64,000 nucleotides of DNA from Pseudoruegeria aquimaris. GTDB taxonomy: Bacteria > Pseudomonadota > Alphaproteobacteria > Rhodobacterales > Rhodobacteraceae. Where the stretch lies: positions 1-64,000 of the forward strand of contig NZ_FWFQ01000006.1 in the NCBI RefSeq assembly GCF_900172235.1. The letters run 5' to 3'. Numbering within the stretch: the stretch's first letter is position 1; every line of letters starts with the position of its first letter. Made by a program: the position numbers and the translations under genes. This document shows positions 1 through 9,522 of this stretch, piece after piece. A model generated the notes under the pieces. It was not told the DNA's origin. It made no database searches and worked only from the letters and a program-made list of their open reading frames with translations.

Positions 1-55
1 ACAGCGGCGAGATCACCGCCCATTCCGCATCGCTCACATCGTGTCTGCCCGTCAT
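1..55 (-). CDS. IS5-family transposase, N-terminal fragment (cut by window edge)
   Basis: Only the first 18 codons are visible, beginning MTGRHDVSDAEWAVISPL. The DAEW-x-x-I-x-PL pattern is the usual start of IS5-type (DUF4096-domain) DDE transposases, which cut and join IS ends. The ATG at 53-55 is preceded on the minus strand by a GGAGGTGAGC ribosome-binding site. The catalytic domain lies outside the window, so completeness and activity cannot be judged. Confidence 0.7.
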   Translation of the reverse strand, partial: MTGRHDVSDAEWAVISPL

Positions 56-124
56 GCTCACCTCCGTTTCCGAAAGTGAATCATCACACCGCCAAAAACG
101 GAATCCCGTTTATGAGTTCACGAC
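1..124 (-). mobile_element. right-hand fragment of an IS5-like insertion sequence
   Basis: The window begins inside an insertion sequence. A transposase start lies at position 55 on the minus strand. Upstream of it the non-coding end runs to about 124, where GGTCGTGAACTCATAAACGG (minus strand) looks like a terminal inverted repeat. The element abuts CTAG at 124-127, and several IS5-family groups duplicate TA or CTAG targets. The TAG of this target is also the stop codon of the neighbouring deaminase gene. The other end lies outside the window, so the inverted repeat could not be confirmed. Confidence 0.6.
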
Positions 125-1468
125 CTAGTTTGCCAGCCCCTCGGCCAAGACGCGCTGGCGCTCCAGCACGCGCGGCAGATCGATCGTCACGAGGCGCCCG
201 TCCGCGACGATGCGGCGACCCTGCACGAACAGGTCGCGCACCTTGCTGGGGCCGGCGAGCAGCAAGGCCGCCGGATCCCAGCTGCCCGCGGCCTCGACGC
301 CGCGCATGTCCCAGATGGCGATGTCGGCCTGTGTTCCCGGCGCGAGGCGGCCGCACTCCGGGCGGCCCAGCACATCGGCGCCGCCGCGCGTAGCGATCTC
401 CAGCGCCTCCCGCGCGCCCATGGCGTCGGCGCCCTTCGCGACCCGCTGCAACAACATCGCCTGCCGCGCTTCGAGCGCCATGTTGGCGGTGTCGTTGCTG
501 GCGGACCCATCGACCCCGAGCCCGACCTTCACGCCCGCATCCCGCATCACGCGGACCGGGGCGATGCCGGAGCCGAGGCGGCAGTTGGAACAGGGGCAAT
601 GTGCCACGCCTGTGCCGGACCGGGCGAAGAGATCGATCTCCCGCGCGTCGAGCTTGACGCAATGGGCATGCCAGACATCATCGCCCGTCCAGCCCAGATC
701 CTCGGCGTATTGGCCGGGGCGGCAGCCGAATGTCTCCAGCGAATAGGCGATGTCTTCTTCGTTCTCGGCGAGGTGGGTGTGCAGCATCACGCCCTTGTCG
801 CGGGCCAGCAGGGCGGCCTCGCGCATCAGGTCCCGGCTCACGGAGAAAGGCGAGCATGGCGCCAGCCCCACGCGCAGCATCGCGCCCTCGCGCGGATCGT
901 GGAAGGCGTCCACCACGCGGATGCAGTCTTCGAGGATGGCGGCTTCGCCTTCCACCAGGCCGTCGGGCGGCAGGCCGCCGTCGCTCTCGCCGATCGACAT
1001 GGCGCCGCGGGTGGCGTGGAACCTGAGCCCGATGTCCTGCGCCGCGGCGATGGTGTCGTCCAGCCTTGCGCCGTTGGGGTAGAGGTAGAGGTGATCGGAG
1101 GTGAGCGTGCAGCCCGAGAGCGCCAGTTCCGCGAGCCCGGTGAGGGTGGAGACATGCATGTGCTCCGGCCCGAAGCGCGCCCAGATCGGATAGAGCCGCT
1201 GCAGCCAGCCGAAGAGCAGCGCGTCCTGCGCGCCGGGCACGGCGCGGGTCAGGCTCTGGTAGAGATGGTGATGGGTGTTCACGAGCCCCGGCGTCACGAG
1301 GCAACCTTCGGCCAGCACCACTTCGGCGCCGGGCGCCGTGAGCCCCTGCCCCAGAGCCTGCACCTTTCCGTCTTCGATCAGGATGTCCGCGCCACGCAGC
1401 TCGCGGCGCGCGTCGTCCATCGTGAGAATGGCATCCGCCTTGCGGATCAACAGGGGTCGGGCCGTCAT
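125..1468 (-). CDS. 8-oxoguanine deaminase (amidohydrolase family)
   Basis: A 447-residue cytosolic amidohydrolase predicted to deaminate 8-oxoguanine to urate in salvage or detoxification of oxidised purines. The metal-binding NTHHHLYQS segment (His66-68) is the form typical of 8-oxoguanine deaminases. Further ligands are visible as LHTH (His230/232), HAH (His267/269) and the DGSASND aspartate (Asp320). An upstream in-frame start at 1564 exists. The ATG at 1468 is preferred because it follows GGAG and matches the family N-terminus. The TAG stop coincides with the CTAG at the IS boundary, so the last residues may have been altered by the insertion. A related cytosine/guanine-type deaminase is the alternative. 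Confidence 0.8.
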   Translation of the reverse strand: MTARPLLIRKADAILTMDDARRELRGADILIEDGKVQALGQGLTAPGAEVVLAEGCLVTPGLVNTHHHLYQSLTRAVPGAQDALLFGWLQRLYPIWARFGPEHMHVSTLTGLAELALSGCTLTSDHLYLYPNGARLDDTIAAAQDIGLRFHATRGAMSIGESDGGLPPDGLVEGEAAILEDCIRVVDAFHDPREGAMLRVGLAPCSPFSVSRDLMREAALLARDKGVMLHTHLAENEEDIAYSLETFGCRPGQYAEDLGWTGDDVWHAHCVKLDAREIDLFARSGTGVAHCPCSNCRLGSGIAPVRVMRDAGVKVGLGVDGSASNDTANMALEARQAMLLQRVAKGADAMGAREALEIATRGGADVLGRPECGRLAPGTQADIAIWDMRGVEAAGSWDPAALLLAGPSKVRDLFVQGRRIVADGRLVTIDLPRVLERQRVLAEGLAN

Positions 1469-1598
1469 CTCCAGCGCTCCTACCGGGTTCACGCCGCCTT
1501 CGGAAATGTCAGGGAAACGCCCGCGCCGGCAGAAAGCGGGAAGGACCCGGCGCGCAGCCGGCACAGGTTAGCGTCCGTCGCCGCCGCGCCGCAAGCCC

Positions 1599-2411
1599 TC
1601 AGCCCTCGGAAAAGCCGGAAAGGATCGCCAGCGCCTCGGCATGGATCTCGGGGCTGGCGGCGGCGAGCGCGCGGCCGCCGGCGTGGGCCGGGCCGCCGGA
1701 CCAGTCGGTGACGATGCCGCCCGCGGCCTCGATCACGGCGATCGGCGCCTGGATGTCATAGGCGTTCAGCCCAGCCTCGATCACGAGATCCACCTGCCCT
1801 GCCGCCAGCAGCGCGTAGGCGTAGCAGTCCATGCCGTAGCGGGTGAGCCGGGCCTTGCCGGCAACCGCCTCGAAGCCCGCCCGCTCCCGCGCGCTTCCCA
1901 CTTCGGGAAAGGTGGTGAAGACGGTGGCCTCCGAAAGCGCGCGGCCGCGCCGCGTGCCGAGGGCGTGGCGCCCGGTGGGTCCTTCGACATGCGCCAGCCC
2001 GAAGCCGCCGGTGAACCTTTCGCCGATGAAGGGCTGATCGATCACGCCGAAGGCGGGGCCCGCCGCGTCGCCCACCGCGATCAGCACGCCCCAGGTGGGC
2101 GTGCCGGAGATGAAGCCGCGGGTGCCGTCGATCGGATCGAGCACCCAGGTCAGGCCGCTTTCGCCCGGTTGCGCGCCGTATTCCTCTCCGAGGATGGCGT
2201 CCTGCGGGCGCCGCTCGGCCAGCACCGCGCGCATCGCGCGCTCGGCGGCGCGGTCTGCCTCGGTCACCGGATCGTAGCCGCTGGCCTCCTTGTTGTCGGC
2301 GGCCAGACCACGGGCGCGGAAATGGGGCAGGATCGCCGCCCGCGCCGCATCGGCCATGGCATGGGCCGTTTCGACAAGTTCGGATTTCGTTTTCGGATCG
2401 GGTGTGAACAT
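1599..2411 (-). CDS. hisN: histidinol-phosphatase-like inositol monophosphatase family protein
   Basis: A 270-residue Mg-dependent phosphatase of the inositol monophosphatase fold. The metal-binding GEE (residues 75-77), the DPIDGT signature (92-97) and the C-terminal aspartate region around NAYDIQ are present. In Actinobacteria and Alphaproteobacteria this subgroup often supplies the histidinol-phosphate phosphatase (HisN) step of histidine synthesis, but inositol-phosphate or 3'-phosphoadenosine substrates cannot be excluded from sequence alone. No other his genes are nearby. The start at 2411 is the only good ATG. Confidence 0.7.
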   Translation of the reverse strand: MFTPDPKTKSELVETAHAMADAARAAILPHFRARGLAADNKEASGYDPVTEADRAAERAMRAVLAERRPQDAILGEEYGAQPGESGLTWVLDPIDGTRGFISGTPTWGVLIAVGDAAGPAFGVIDQPFIGERFTGGFGLAHVEGPTGRHALGTRRGRALSEATVFTTFPEVGSARERAGFEAVAGKARLTRYGMDCYAYALLAAGQVDLVIEAGLNAYDIQAPIAVIEAAGGIVTDWSGGPAHAGGRALAAASPEIHAEALAILSGFSEG

Positions 2412-2507
2412 GAAAAGACCTGCGCCAGTGATGGCGCAGGCGGTAGCGCGGCAGGGCGTTGCGGGTCAAGGCAAATGGCCCTGACCCGGCGCCTTGCGGG
2501 ATCGATC

Positions 2508-2882
2508 TCAGGCGGCGTCGCTCAGGACGCGCGCCAGATCGAAGAGCCTGCGGCGCTGGTTCTCGGGGATCGCGTAGTAGGAGCGCACGAGCTCCAGCGC
2601 TTCCTTGTCGGCCAGGATATCCCCCTGCACGGAGGTCTTGGCGGACCGTTCCGCGCCTGCTTCGCCTTCGTAGCCCTCGAAGAAGAAGCTGACCGGAACA
2701 TCCAGCGTTTCAGCGATGTCCCAAAGGCGGGAGGCGCTGACACGATTCATGCCCGTTTCATATTTCTGGATCTGCTGGAACTTGATTCCCACGTTCTCGG
2801 CAAGTTGCTGCTGCGTCATACCCACCATCCAACGACGGTGACGGATGCGCTTGCCAACATGCACATCTACCGGATGTTTCAT
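2508..2882 (-). CDS. XRE-family helix-turn-helix transcriptional regulator
   Basis: A 124-residue DNA-binding protein with a Cro/CI-type helix-turn-helix at about residues 9-64 (GMTQQQLAENVGI, then QIQKYETGMNR). A short C-terminal region (EALELVRSYYAIPENQRR) probably mediates dimerisation. This architecture is common and conserved in Rhodobacteraceae, but targets are not known to me. It is transcribed away from the quinone oxidoreductase across a 273-bp spacer, so the two may share a control region. Confidence 0.85.
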   Translation of the reverse strand: MKHPVDVHVGKRIRHRRWMVGMTQQQLAENVGIKFQQIQKYETGMNRVSASRLWDIAETLDVPVSFFFEGYEGEAGAERSAKTSVQGDILADKEALELVRSYYAIPENQRRRLFDLARVLSDAA

Positions 2883-3155
2883 GTACTAGTCCTGTTTGTT
2901 TCACGAGTGGTCAGGCCCCACCCCTGGGGCCCGTTGCCCAGCCATCCTGCCCCGTTCTGCCATCCCCTGCGAAAACGCGCCACTCCGACGAGCCTTGCAA
3001 CCCTAGCTCAGAACGTGCGTCTTTTCACTCAAAAACTATCCTAGCGTGTTCGATTTTTGGCGCGCGGTAATATGACACCGAGGAGGGACGCAGGGTCACA
3101 GAGGCCACGAAAAAGTGGTGTGTTATCAGCGGGTAGCGCATGGGAGGTGAGTCGG
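2883..3155. other. divergent intergenic region between XRE regulator and oxidoreductase
   Basis: 273 bp without a gene. It must hold the promoters of both divergent genes. It is less GC-rich than its flanks, notably around 3020-3080. No clear sigma-70 consensus pair or extended palindrome was identified. The GGGAGG at 3142-3147 is the ribosome-binding site for the downstream plus-strand gene. Confidence 0.4.
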
Positions 3156-4118
3156 ATGTTGTCATTGTTGGTTGCCGAAACCGGGAAAACGGCGCTGGCC
3201 GAGGTCGAGATGCCCGAACCCGCCGCCGGAGAGGTTCGCCTCAAGGTTGCGGCCTGCGCACTGAACTTCGCCGATCTGCTGATGATCAAGGGCACCTACC
3301 AGGACACCCCACCCCTGCCCTTCACGCCGGGGATGGAGGTGGCCGGCGTGGTGGAGGCCCTCGGCGCGGGCGTGAGCGGCCTGCAACCGGGCGACCGCGT
3401 GGCCTGCTTCCCGGGGCGCGGCGGGCTGGCGCAACATGCCTGCGTGCCCGCCGAACTCTGCGTGCCCCTGCCCGAGGCCATGCCCTTCCACGAGGCGGCG
3501 GCCTTCCAGGTCGCCTATGGCACCTCCCACCTGGCGCTGGAGCACAGGGCGCGGATGCAGCCCGGCGAAACCCTGCTGGTGACGGGGGCGGCCGGGGGCG
3601 TGGGCCTCACCGCCGTGGAGATCGGCAAGCTGATGGGCGCCCGGGTGATCGCCTGCGCGCGCGGCCCCGACAAGCTGGCCATCGCCCGCGCCGCGGGGGC
3701 CGATCACCTGATCGACAGCACCACCGGCGATCTGCGCGCCGAAGTGAAGGCGCTCGGCGGCGCCGATGTCGTCTACGAGGCCGTCGGCGGCCAGACCTTC
3801 AAGGACGCCCTGCGCGCCTGCAACCCCGAGGCGCGGATGATCCCCATCGGCTTTGCCGGCGGCGAGGTACCACAGATCCCCGCCAACCACCTGCTGGTGA
3901 AGAACATCACCGTCATCGGCCTGTATTGGGGCGGCTACCTCAAGTTCGCCCCCGACACCCTGACGGCCAGCCTGCACACGCTGTTCGGCTGGTATGGCGA
4001 GGGGCGGCTGCGGCCCCATGTCAGCCACCGCCTGCCGCTCACCCGCGCCGAGGAGGCGCTGGAGCTGCTCCGCAGCCGCGCCTCGACGGGGAAGGTGGTG
4101 GTGGAACCCTGGAGCTGA
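3156..4118 (+). CDS. NADPH:quinone oxidoreductase family protein (zeta-crystallin type)
   Basis: A 320-residue member of the medium-chain dehydrogenase/reductase superfamily without structural zinc. The N-terminal GroES-like domain carries ALNFADLLMIKGTY and PGMEVAGVV. The Rossmann domain has TGAAGGVGLTAVEIG for NADPH binding. It is expected to reduce quinones or other electrophiles in the cytosol. The ATG at 3156 follows GGGAGG by nine bases. A longer ORF starting at 3057 would add an unrelated N-terminal tail and is not favoured. Confidence 0.85.
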   Translation: MLSLLVAETGKTALAEVEMPEPAAGEVRLKVAACALNFADLLMIKGTYQDTPPLPFTPGMEVAGVVEALGAGVSGLQPGDRVACFPGRGGLAQHACVPAELCVPLPEAMPFHEAAAFQVAYGTSHLALEHRARMQPGETLLVTGAAGGVGLTAVEIGKLMGARVIACARGPDKLAIARAAGADHLIDSTTGDLRAEVKALGGADVVYEAVGGQTFKDALRACNPEARMIPIGFAGGEVPQIPANHLLVKNITVIGLYWGGYLKFAPDTLTASLHTLFGWYGEGRLRPHVSHRLPLTRAEEALELLRSRASTGKVVVEPWS

Positions 4119-4222
4119 CGCCGCCCGCACCGGGGCTCCCGAGAGATTTACGCATTCTCAACGATTTGGACGATCCGCAACGAATCGGATAGGTTGCACC
4201 GTCGCAGAGGAAGGAATCCGTG

Positions 4223-4714
4223 ATGCCCAAGTATGAGTACAAGGTCGTGCCGGCACCCCAGCGCGGCGAGAAGGCGAAAGGCCTGAAAACCTCGGGCGAG
4301 CGCTTTGCCCATGCCCTCATGGGGCTGATGAACGACCTCGGGCGGGACGGCTGGGAATACCTGCGCGCCGACACCCTGCCCTGCGAGGAACGCTCGGGCC
4401 TGACGGGCAAGACGACGACCTACCAGAACATGCTGGTGTTCCGCCGCGAGGTGGCCGAAGTGGCGCCCGTCGAGGCCCCCAAGGCGATCGCCGCCCCGAT
4501 CAACCCTGCCGACACCCCCGCCAACGCGCCCGCCTCGCCCGAGCCGCGCGAGGAGGCCGGGGAGGCCACGGGTGAGGACACCGCCGACACGCCGCCGCTC
4601 GCCGTGCAGACGCCGGAATCCCTGGGCGCCTCGCTGACGCCCAAACTCGCCGCCGTTCCCGATGCCGCGGAAGGCAAGGCACCCAAGGTCGGCCCGGCGG
4701 CCAACGACCGCTGA
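4223..4714 (+). CDS. DUF4177-domain protein with long Pro/Ala/Glu-rich tail
   Basis: A 163-residue protein. The first ~75 residues (MPKYEYKVVPAP, then DGWEYLRADTLP) match the small DUF4177 domain, whose function is unknown. The remaining ~85 residues are low-complexity (Ala, Pro, Glu, Thr) and probably disordered. A GTG one codon earlier (4220) is an alternative start; AGGAAGG at 4208-4214 could serve either. No signal peptide or membrane segment is visible. Confidence 0.7.
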   Translation: MPKYEYKVVPAPQRGEKAKGLKTSGERFAHALMGLMNDLGRDGWEYLRADTLPCEERSGLTGKTTTYQNMLVFRREVAEVAPVEAPKAIAAPINPADTPANAPASPEPREEAGEATGEDTADTPPLAVQTPESLGASLTPKLAAVPDAAEGKAPKVGPAANDR

Positions 4715-4743
4715 GCACCGCCCCGGCGGCCGGACGGCGGGCG

Positions 4744-4998
4744 CTACACCATGTCGATGGCCAGCGCGTGGATGCGCCCGATGATCTCGGGGCCGATGGC
4801 CGCATGCACCGCCCGGTGCCGGGCCAGCCGCGTGGCGCCCTGCACGGATTCGGCGCTGATGCGCACGCGGAAATGGCTCTGTCCGCCCTCCTGGTAGCCG
4901 GCATGGCCACGGTGCTGCTCGCTCTCGTCGATCACCTCCAGCGTTGCCGGCGTGAAGGCCTTGAGCAGTTTGCTGCGAATTTCATCTGCGACTGTCAT
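4744..4998 (-). CDS. bolA: BolA family protein
   Basis: An 84-residue BolA-like protein. These proteins pair with monothiol glutaredoxins and take part in [2Fe-2S] trafficking and, in some bacteria, morphology control. The conserved core GGQSHFRVRI and the HRAVHAAIG region are present. The start MTVADEIRSKLL at 4998 fits the family length; the ORF extends upstream to 5073 but overlaps the divergent J-domain gene region. BolA next to a DnaJ-like gene is a familiar alphaproteobacterial arrangement. Confidence 0.88.
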   Translation of the reverse strand: MTVADEIRSKLLKAFTPATLEVIDESEQHRGHAGYQEGGQSHFRVRISAESVQGATRLARHRAVHAAIGPEIIGRIHALAIDMV

Positions 4999-5072
4999 TT
5001 CGGGTGTTTTTCCTCTTCCGCTCGCGCGCCAAAACATTAAACTCTCCCGCTCGACTAGAAAAGGTGTGGGCA

Positions 5073-5699
5073 ATGAGCAAAAGCGATCCCTTCGGTTTCG
5101 ACATGTCAGTCTCTTCGGACAAGAAAAAGCGGACGCGCGGCAAGCGCGGCATGTCCGGTGCGTTCGAGACGTCGACCCGCCAATGCGAACACCCCGGCTG
5201 CGAGGAAGGCGGCAAGTATCGTGCGCCCCGCTCGCCCGACCACCTCGACGAATACCTGTGGTTCTGCAAGGAACACGTGCGCGAATACAACCTGAAATGG
5301 AATTTCTTCAACGGCGCGACCGAAGAGGAAATGGACAAGCAGATCAACAAGGATCGCGTCTGGGGCCGGGAAACCAAACCCTTCAAGAAAAGCGTGGAAC
5401 AGCAGGCCTGGGAGCGGCTCGGCATCAGCGACGCCCACGAGGTGCTGGGCGGCAACGCCACGCGCAACCCCGGCAGATCCGCCGGCGGCGGGCGCAAGCT
5501 GCCGCCCACCGAACGCCGCGCGATCGAGATTCTCGATGCCAAGGACACGATGACCAAGGCCGAGGTGCGCAAGCAGTACAAGGCGCTCATCAAGGTTCTG
5601 CACCCCGACATGAACGGCGGCGACCGCAGCCAGGAAGAGCAGCTGCAGGAGGTCGTATGGGCCTGGGACCAGATCAAGGACAGCCGCAACTTCAAGTGA
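5073..5699 (+). CDS. J-domain (DnaJ-like) molecular chaperone protein
   Basis: A 208-residue protein with the J-domain at its C-terminus (about residues 150-208), including the diagnostic HPD in IKVLHPDMNGG. It should stimulate a DnaK-type Hsp70. The N-terminal part carries a Cys/His-containing segment (CEHPGCEEGGKYRAPRS) that may bind metal. There is no Gly/Phe-rich or zinc-finger region of classical DnaJ, so this is a type III co-chaperone. The ATG at 5073 follows AAGGTG. The gene is divergent from bolA. Confidence 0.85.
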   Translation: MSKSDPFGFDMSVSSDKKKRTRGKRGMSGAFETSTRQCEHPGCEEGGKYRAPRSPDHLDEYLWFCKEHVREYNLKWNFFNGATEEEMDKQINKDRVWGRETKPFKKSVEQQAWERLGISDAHEVLGGNATRNPGRSAGGGRKLPPTERRAIEILDAKDTMTKAEVRKQYKALIKVLHPDMNGGDRSQEEQLQEVVWAWDQIKDSRNFK

Positions 5700-5726
5700 G
5701 ACCGGCGGGCAGGCACTGCCCCGGCG

Positions 5727-5752
5727 AGGCGGCCTTCGCGGGCCGCCTTTCT
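5727..5752 (+). terminator. intrinsic terminator after the J-domain gene
   Basis: AGGCGGCC (5727-5734), a six-base loop and GGCCGCCT (5741-5748) form an 8-bp stem followed by TTTCTTC. It separates the J-domain gene from cobS. Confidence 0.7.
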
Positions 5753-5881
5753 TCATTTCCGCCCCCTGCGCGGTGCTTTGCCACTTGGCCTTGCGCCCGC
5801 GCCGGATATGTTGCACCACATGCGGGTTGCCCGCGCGCGTCCGAGCGCGCAGGGGCCAGCTTGAAACGGCACAGGTAGCGA

Positions 5882-6868
5882 ATGGCGGACGGCACGATGG
5901 ATTTGAATGAAAAACCGACCGAGGAAATCTCGGTCCGCGATGTTTTCGGTATCGACACCGACATGGTCGTGAAGGGCTTTGCCGAAGCCACCGACCGCGT
6001 GCCCGAGCTGGATCCGACCTACAAGTTCGATCCCGACACCACGCTCGCCATCCTCGCCGGCTTCAGCCACAACCGCCGCGTGATGATCCAGGGCTACCAC
6101 GGCACCGGCAAATCGACCCACATCGAACAGGTTGCCGCGCGCCTGAACTGGCCCGCCGTGCGCGTGAACCTCGACAGCCACATCAGCCGGATCGACCTCA
6201 TCGGCAAGGACGCGATCAAGCTGAAGGACGGCAAGCAGGTCACCGAGTTCCAGGAAGGCATCCTGCCCTGGGCCCTGCGCAACCGCTGCGCCATCGTCTT
6301 CGACGAATACGATGCCGGCCGCGCCGACGTGATGTTCGTGATCCAGCGCGTGCTGGAGACCGACGGCAAGCTCACGCTGCTGGACCAGAACGAGGTGATC
6401 AAGCCGCACCCCTATTTCCGGATCTTCGCCACCGCCAACACCGTGGGCCTCGGCGATACCACGGGCCTCTACCACGGCACCCAGCAGATCAACCAGGGCC
6501 AGATGGACCGCTGGAGCCTCGTGGCGACGCTGAACTACCTCAGCCACGATGCCGAGACCGCCATCGTGCTGGCCAAGAACCCGACCTACAACACCGAGGC
6601 CGGCCGCCGCACCATCAGCCAGATGGTCACCGTCGCCGATCTCACCCGCACCGCCTTCATGAACGGCGATCTCTCCACCGTGATGAGCCCGCGCACCGTG
6701 ATCGCATGGGCCCAGAACGCGCAGATCTTCCGCAACGTGGGCTACGCCTTCCGCCTGAGCTTCCTGAACAAATGCGACGAGCTGGAACGCCAGACCGTGG
6801 CCGAGTTCTACCAGCGCTGTTTCGACGAAGAGCTGCCGGAAAGCGCGGCGAGCATGAGCCTCGGCTGA
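5882..6868 (+). CDS. cobS: cobaltochelatase subunit CobS
   Basis: A 328-residue AAA+ ATPase subunit of the aerobic CobNST cobaltochelatase, which inserts Co2+ into hydrogenobyrinic acid a,c-diamide during vitamin B12 synthesis. The Walker A motif GYHGTGKST (residues 71-79) and Walker [10 protein letters not shown] (around 140) are clear, as is the sensor-1 segment [11 protein letters not shown]. Length and sequence are typical. The partner cobT follows about 0.7 kb downstream; the large subunit cobN is not in the window. ATG 5882 is used; a second ATG at 5897 is possible. Confidence 0.95.
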   Translation: MADGTMDLNEKPTEEISVRDVFGIDTDMVVKGFAEATDRVPELDPTYKFDPDTTLAILAGFSHNRRVMIQGYHGTGKSTHIEQVAARLNWPAVRVNLDSHISRIDLIGKDAIKLKDGKQVTEFQEGILPWALRNRCAIVFDEYDAGRADVMFVIQRVLETDGKLTLLDQNEVIKPHPYFRIFATANTVGLGDTTGLYHGTQQINQGQMDRWSLVATLNYLSHDAETAIVLAKNPTYNTEAGRRTISQMVTVADLTRTAFMNGDLSTVMSPRTVIAWAQNAQIFRNVGYAFRLSFLNKCDELERQTVAEFYQRCFDEELPESAASMSLG

Positions 6869-6916
6869 GCCGCCCGGCCTGCGGGCGCCTGCGACTTCTC
6901 ACACATGCAACATGAC

Positions 6917-6943
6917 AAAGGGGCCTTTCGGCCCCTTTTTCTT
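6917..6943 (+). terminator. intrinsic terminator after cobS
   Basis: AAAGGGGCC (6917-6925), loop TTTC, GGCCCCTTT (6930-6938), then T-rich sequence. The 9-bp stem and U-tract make this a strong rho-independent terminator, implying cobT has its own promoter downstream. Confidence 0.85.
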
Positions 6944-7063
6944 TGCGGCCCTTGTGTCCGGCGGCACCCGGCGCACAAGACTTGGGCGCATCTCCCGAAA
7001 TTTCAGCCGAAGTTTTTGCAGCGCCCGATTGGCAGGCATGAAATTCGCACCTAGGCTCAAATC

Positions 7064-7459
7064 ATGGGCATCGCGCGAACATCTCTTGTCTCGGCCGTTC
7101 TCGTCCTGCTGGCCCGTGCCACACCGGCACCGGCCTTTCAGGCCACGCCCGATCAGCAGCTGCGCTTCTTCGCCACCTGCGCCGGGCGGCTCTCGGCCCA
7201 GATGGAACACCAGTGGATGTTCGACGGCGCGGCGTCCGAGATCACCATGGCCCACCGCGACAGCGTGATCGACATTCTGGACGCGCTCATGCCGCCGGAG
7301 CGCGGGCGGGACGTGCTGGCGATGCGGATCGAGGCCAAGATGGCCCATGCGGCGCTGCTCACGCGAGCCACCTTCAACGACGACACCGAGGATGCCGCCT
7401 GGGCGAAAGCCACCGCCGTCCGGCTGGCCGCGGAGTGCGAGGCGCTGCTGCTGGGCTGA
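7064..7459 (+). CDS. small secreted hypothetical protein between cobS and cobT
   Basis: A 131-residue protein with an N-terminal signal peptide (hydrophobic stretch [11 protein letters not shown], Ala-rich cleavage region near APAFQA). The mature part is mostly helical, with two cysteines (CAGRL and AECEAL) that could form a disulphide. I do not recognise a domain. It lies between cobS and cobT, and I recall similar small exported proteins at this place in related genomes, but there is no sequence evidence that it acts in B12 synthesis. Confidence 0.7.
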   Translation: MGIARTSLVSAVLVLLARATPAPAFQATPDQQLRFFATCAGRLSAQMEHQWMFDGAASEITMAHRDSVIDILDALMPPERGRDVLAMRIEAKMAHAALLTRATFNDDTEDAAWAKATAVRLAAECEALLLG

Positions 7460-7559
7460 GCCCCGCCCTTTCACGCCAGATTCCGCCCCGCCCCACTGGC
7501 CATCGCCGGAAAATCCACCTAGGTTGCAGGCTGCAAGACCAAGCGAAGGCGCAGGCCCG

Positions 7560-9434
7560 ATGACGACATCCGACAACCCGGCAGAACCGTTCAAGAAAGC
7601 GCTCGCCGAAGCCACCAAGGTGATGGCCGACGATCCGGATCTCTCCGTCAGCTACACGGTGGATCCGCCGGGGCAATCCGGGGATTCGATGCGCCTGCCG
7701 CAGGTCTCCCGCCGCATGAGCCGGCAGGAGGTCATGCTCGCGCGCGGCACCGCCGACGCGCTGGCCCTGCGCCACAAGTTCCACGACGCCGAGACCCATG
7801 GCCGCTTCATGCCCGAGGGCCAGATGGCCCGCGATCTCTACAACGCGATGGAGAACGCCCGCTGCGAGGCCGTCGGCGCCCGCGACATGCCCGGCACACT
7901 CACCAACATCGATGCCCAGATCGCCCACGAGGCCGAGCGCAAGGGCTATTCGCAGGCCAAATCGCAGTCCGACGTGCCGCTGCCCGTAGCCGCGGGCTAC
8001 CTGATCCGCCATCTCGCCACGGGCCGCGATCTGCCGCCCGGCGCTCAGAACGTGATGGACATCTGGCGCGGCTACATCGAACAGCAGGCCTCCGGCACCC
8101 TGGACGGCCTCGAAGCCGCGCTGCGGGATCAATCCAGCTTCGCCCGCCTCGCCCGCCAGATCATCACCGATCTGGGCTACGGCGATCAGCTCGGCGAGGA
8201 CCCCGACGGCGAGGACGACGACTCGGGCGACGAGGCCGAGCAGCAGCCCGACGAGCAGGAAAACCCCGACAGCCAGGGCCAGGATGACAGCGAGACCGAC
8301 GAGGCAGAGGCCAGCCCGGAGCGCAGCCAGGATCAGCAGATGGACTCCGCCGAGGCGCAGGTTTCCATGGATGATCTCGCCGACATGGAACTGGGCGACG
8401 AGGCCGAGATGCCCGAGGGCGATGCCCCGATGGAGCCGCCGCCCCCTGCCCCGATCTCGGACGCAGACCCGAACTACGAGGTCTATACCACGGAATTCGA
8501 TGAGGAAATCCGCGCCGAAGAGCTTGCCGAACCGGCGGAGCTCGAACGGCTGCGCGCCTACCTCGATCAGCAGCTTGAGCCGCTGAAGGGCGCCGTTTCG
8601 CGGCTTGCCAACAAGCTTCAGCGCCGCCTTCAGGCGCAGCAGAGCCGCAGCTGGGAATTCGACAAGGAAGAGGGCGTGCTGGATGCCGGCCGCCTCGCAC
8701 GCGTCGTCGCCAACCCGACGACGCCGCTGTCCTTCAAGGTCGAGAAGGACATGGAATTCCGCGACACGGTGGTGACGCTGCTGCTGGACAACTCCGGCTC
8801 CATGCGCGGCCGCCCGATCTCCATCGCCGCGATCTGCGCCGACGTTCTGGCGCGCACGCTGGAGCGTTGCCAGGTGAAGGTGGAGATCCTCGGCTTCACC
8901 ACGCGCGCCTGGAAGGGCGGGCAGAGCCGGGAGAAATGGCTCGCTGACGGCCGCCCGCAGCAGCCCGGCCGCCTCAACGATCTGCGCCACATCATCTACA
9001 AGCAGGCCGATGCCCCGATGCGCCGCACCCGCGCCAACCTCGGGCTGATGATGAAGGAGGGCTTGCTGAAAGAGAACATCGACGGCGAGGCGCTGGAATG
9101 GGCGCACCGCCGCATGGTGGGCCGGCCTGAGGCGCGCAAGATCCTGATGGTGATCAGCGACGGCGCCCCGGTGGATGACTCAACTCTGTCCGTCAACCCC
9201 GCGAATTATCTCGAAAAACACCTGCGCGACGTGATCGCCATGGTTGAGAAGAAAAAGCAGGTCGAACTGCTCGCAATCGGCATCGGCCACGACGTGACCC
9301 GCTACTACGAGCGCGCGGTGACGATTACAGATGTCGAACAATTGGCCGGCGCGATGACGGAGCAGCTCGCCGCCCTCTTCGACAGCGATCCCCGTGCCCG
9401 CGCCAAGATCATGGGCATCAAGCGCGCCAGCTGA
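7560..9434 (+). CDS. cobT: cobaltochelatase subunit CobT
   Basis: A 624-residue subunit of the CobNST cobaltochelatase. An N-terminal CobT domain (residues ~1-215) is followed by a highly acidic linker (about 215-320, runs such as [14 protein letters not shown]). A C-terminal von Willebrand A domain has the MIDAS motif DNSGSMRG near residue 408 and later [10 protein letters not shown]. CobT pairs with the AAA+ CobS to power metal insertion. ATG 7560 directly precedes the conserved N-terminus [15 protein letters not shown]; the longer open frame upstream overlaps the preceding gene. Confidence 0.95.
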   Translation: MTTSDNPAEPFKKALAEATKVMADDPDLSVSYTVDPPGQSGDSMRLPQVSRRMSRQEVMLARGTADALALRHKFHDAETHGRFMPEGQMARDLYNAMENARCEAVGARDMPGTLTNIDAQIAHEAERKGYSQAKSQSDVPLPVAAGYLIRHLATGRDLPPGAQNVMDIWRGYIEQQASGTLDGLEAALRDQSSFARLARQIITDLGYGDQLGEDPDGEDDDSGDEAEQQPDEQENPDSQGQDDSETDEAEASPERSQDQQMDSAEAQVSMDDLADMELGDEAEMPEGDAPMEPPPPAPISDADPNYEVYTTEFDEEIRAEELAEPAELERLRAYLDQQLEPLKGAVSRLANKLQRRLQAQQSRSWEFDKEEGVLDAGRLARVVANPTTPLSFKVEKDMEFRDTVVTLLLDNSGSMRGRPISIAAICADVLARTLERCQVKVEILGFTTRAWKGGQSREKWLADGRPQQPGRLNDLRHIIYKQADAPMRRTRANLGLMMKEGLLKENIDGEALEWAHRRMVGRPEARKILMVISDGAPVDDSTLSVNPANYLEKHLRDVIAMVEKKKQVELLAIGIGHDVTRYYERAVTITDVEQLAGAMTEQLAALFDSDPRARAKIMGIKRAS

Positions 9435-9451
9435 TCCACGCCCTTCGCGCA

Positions 9452-9475
9452 CGCCGGGCCCGTCGCGGCCCGGCG
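9452..9475 (+). terminator. GC-rich hairpin after cobT (possible terminator)
   Basis: CGCCGGGCC (9452-9460) and GGCCCGGCG (9467-9475) form a perfect 9-bp stem with a six-base loop, 17 bp after the cobT stop. There is no T-tract, so termination is uncertain; RNA 3'-end protection is an alternative. Confidence 0.4.
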
Positions 9476-9522
9476 CGCGTGCTTCCCCCTCCCGCCTTGC
9501 GACCGCCTCAAGGAGCCCGGCC

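Noticed and set aside
7374-9107. A 577-codon frame antisense to cobT
   Set aside because: High-GC antisense shadow; composition (Gly, Arg, His, Leu) and lack of motifs are typical of such frames, whereas cobT is clearly real.
9452-9475. Hairpin after cobT as a definite terminator
   Set aside because: The stem is perfect but no T-tract follows; kept only as a low-confidence feature.
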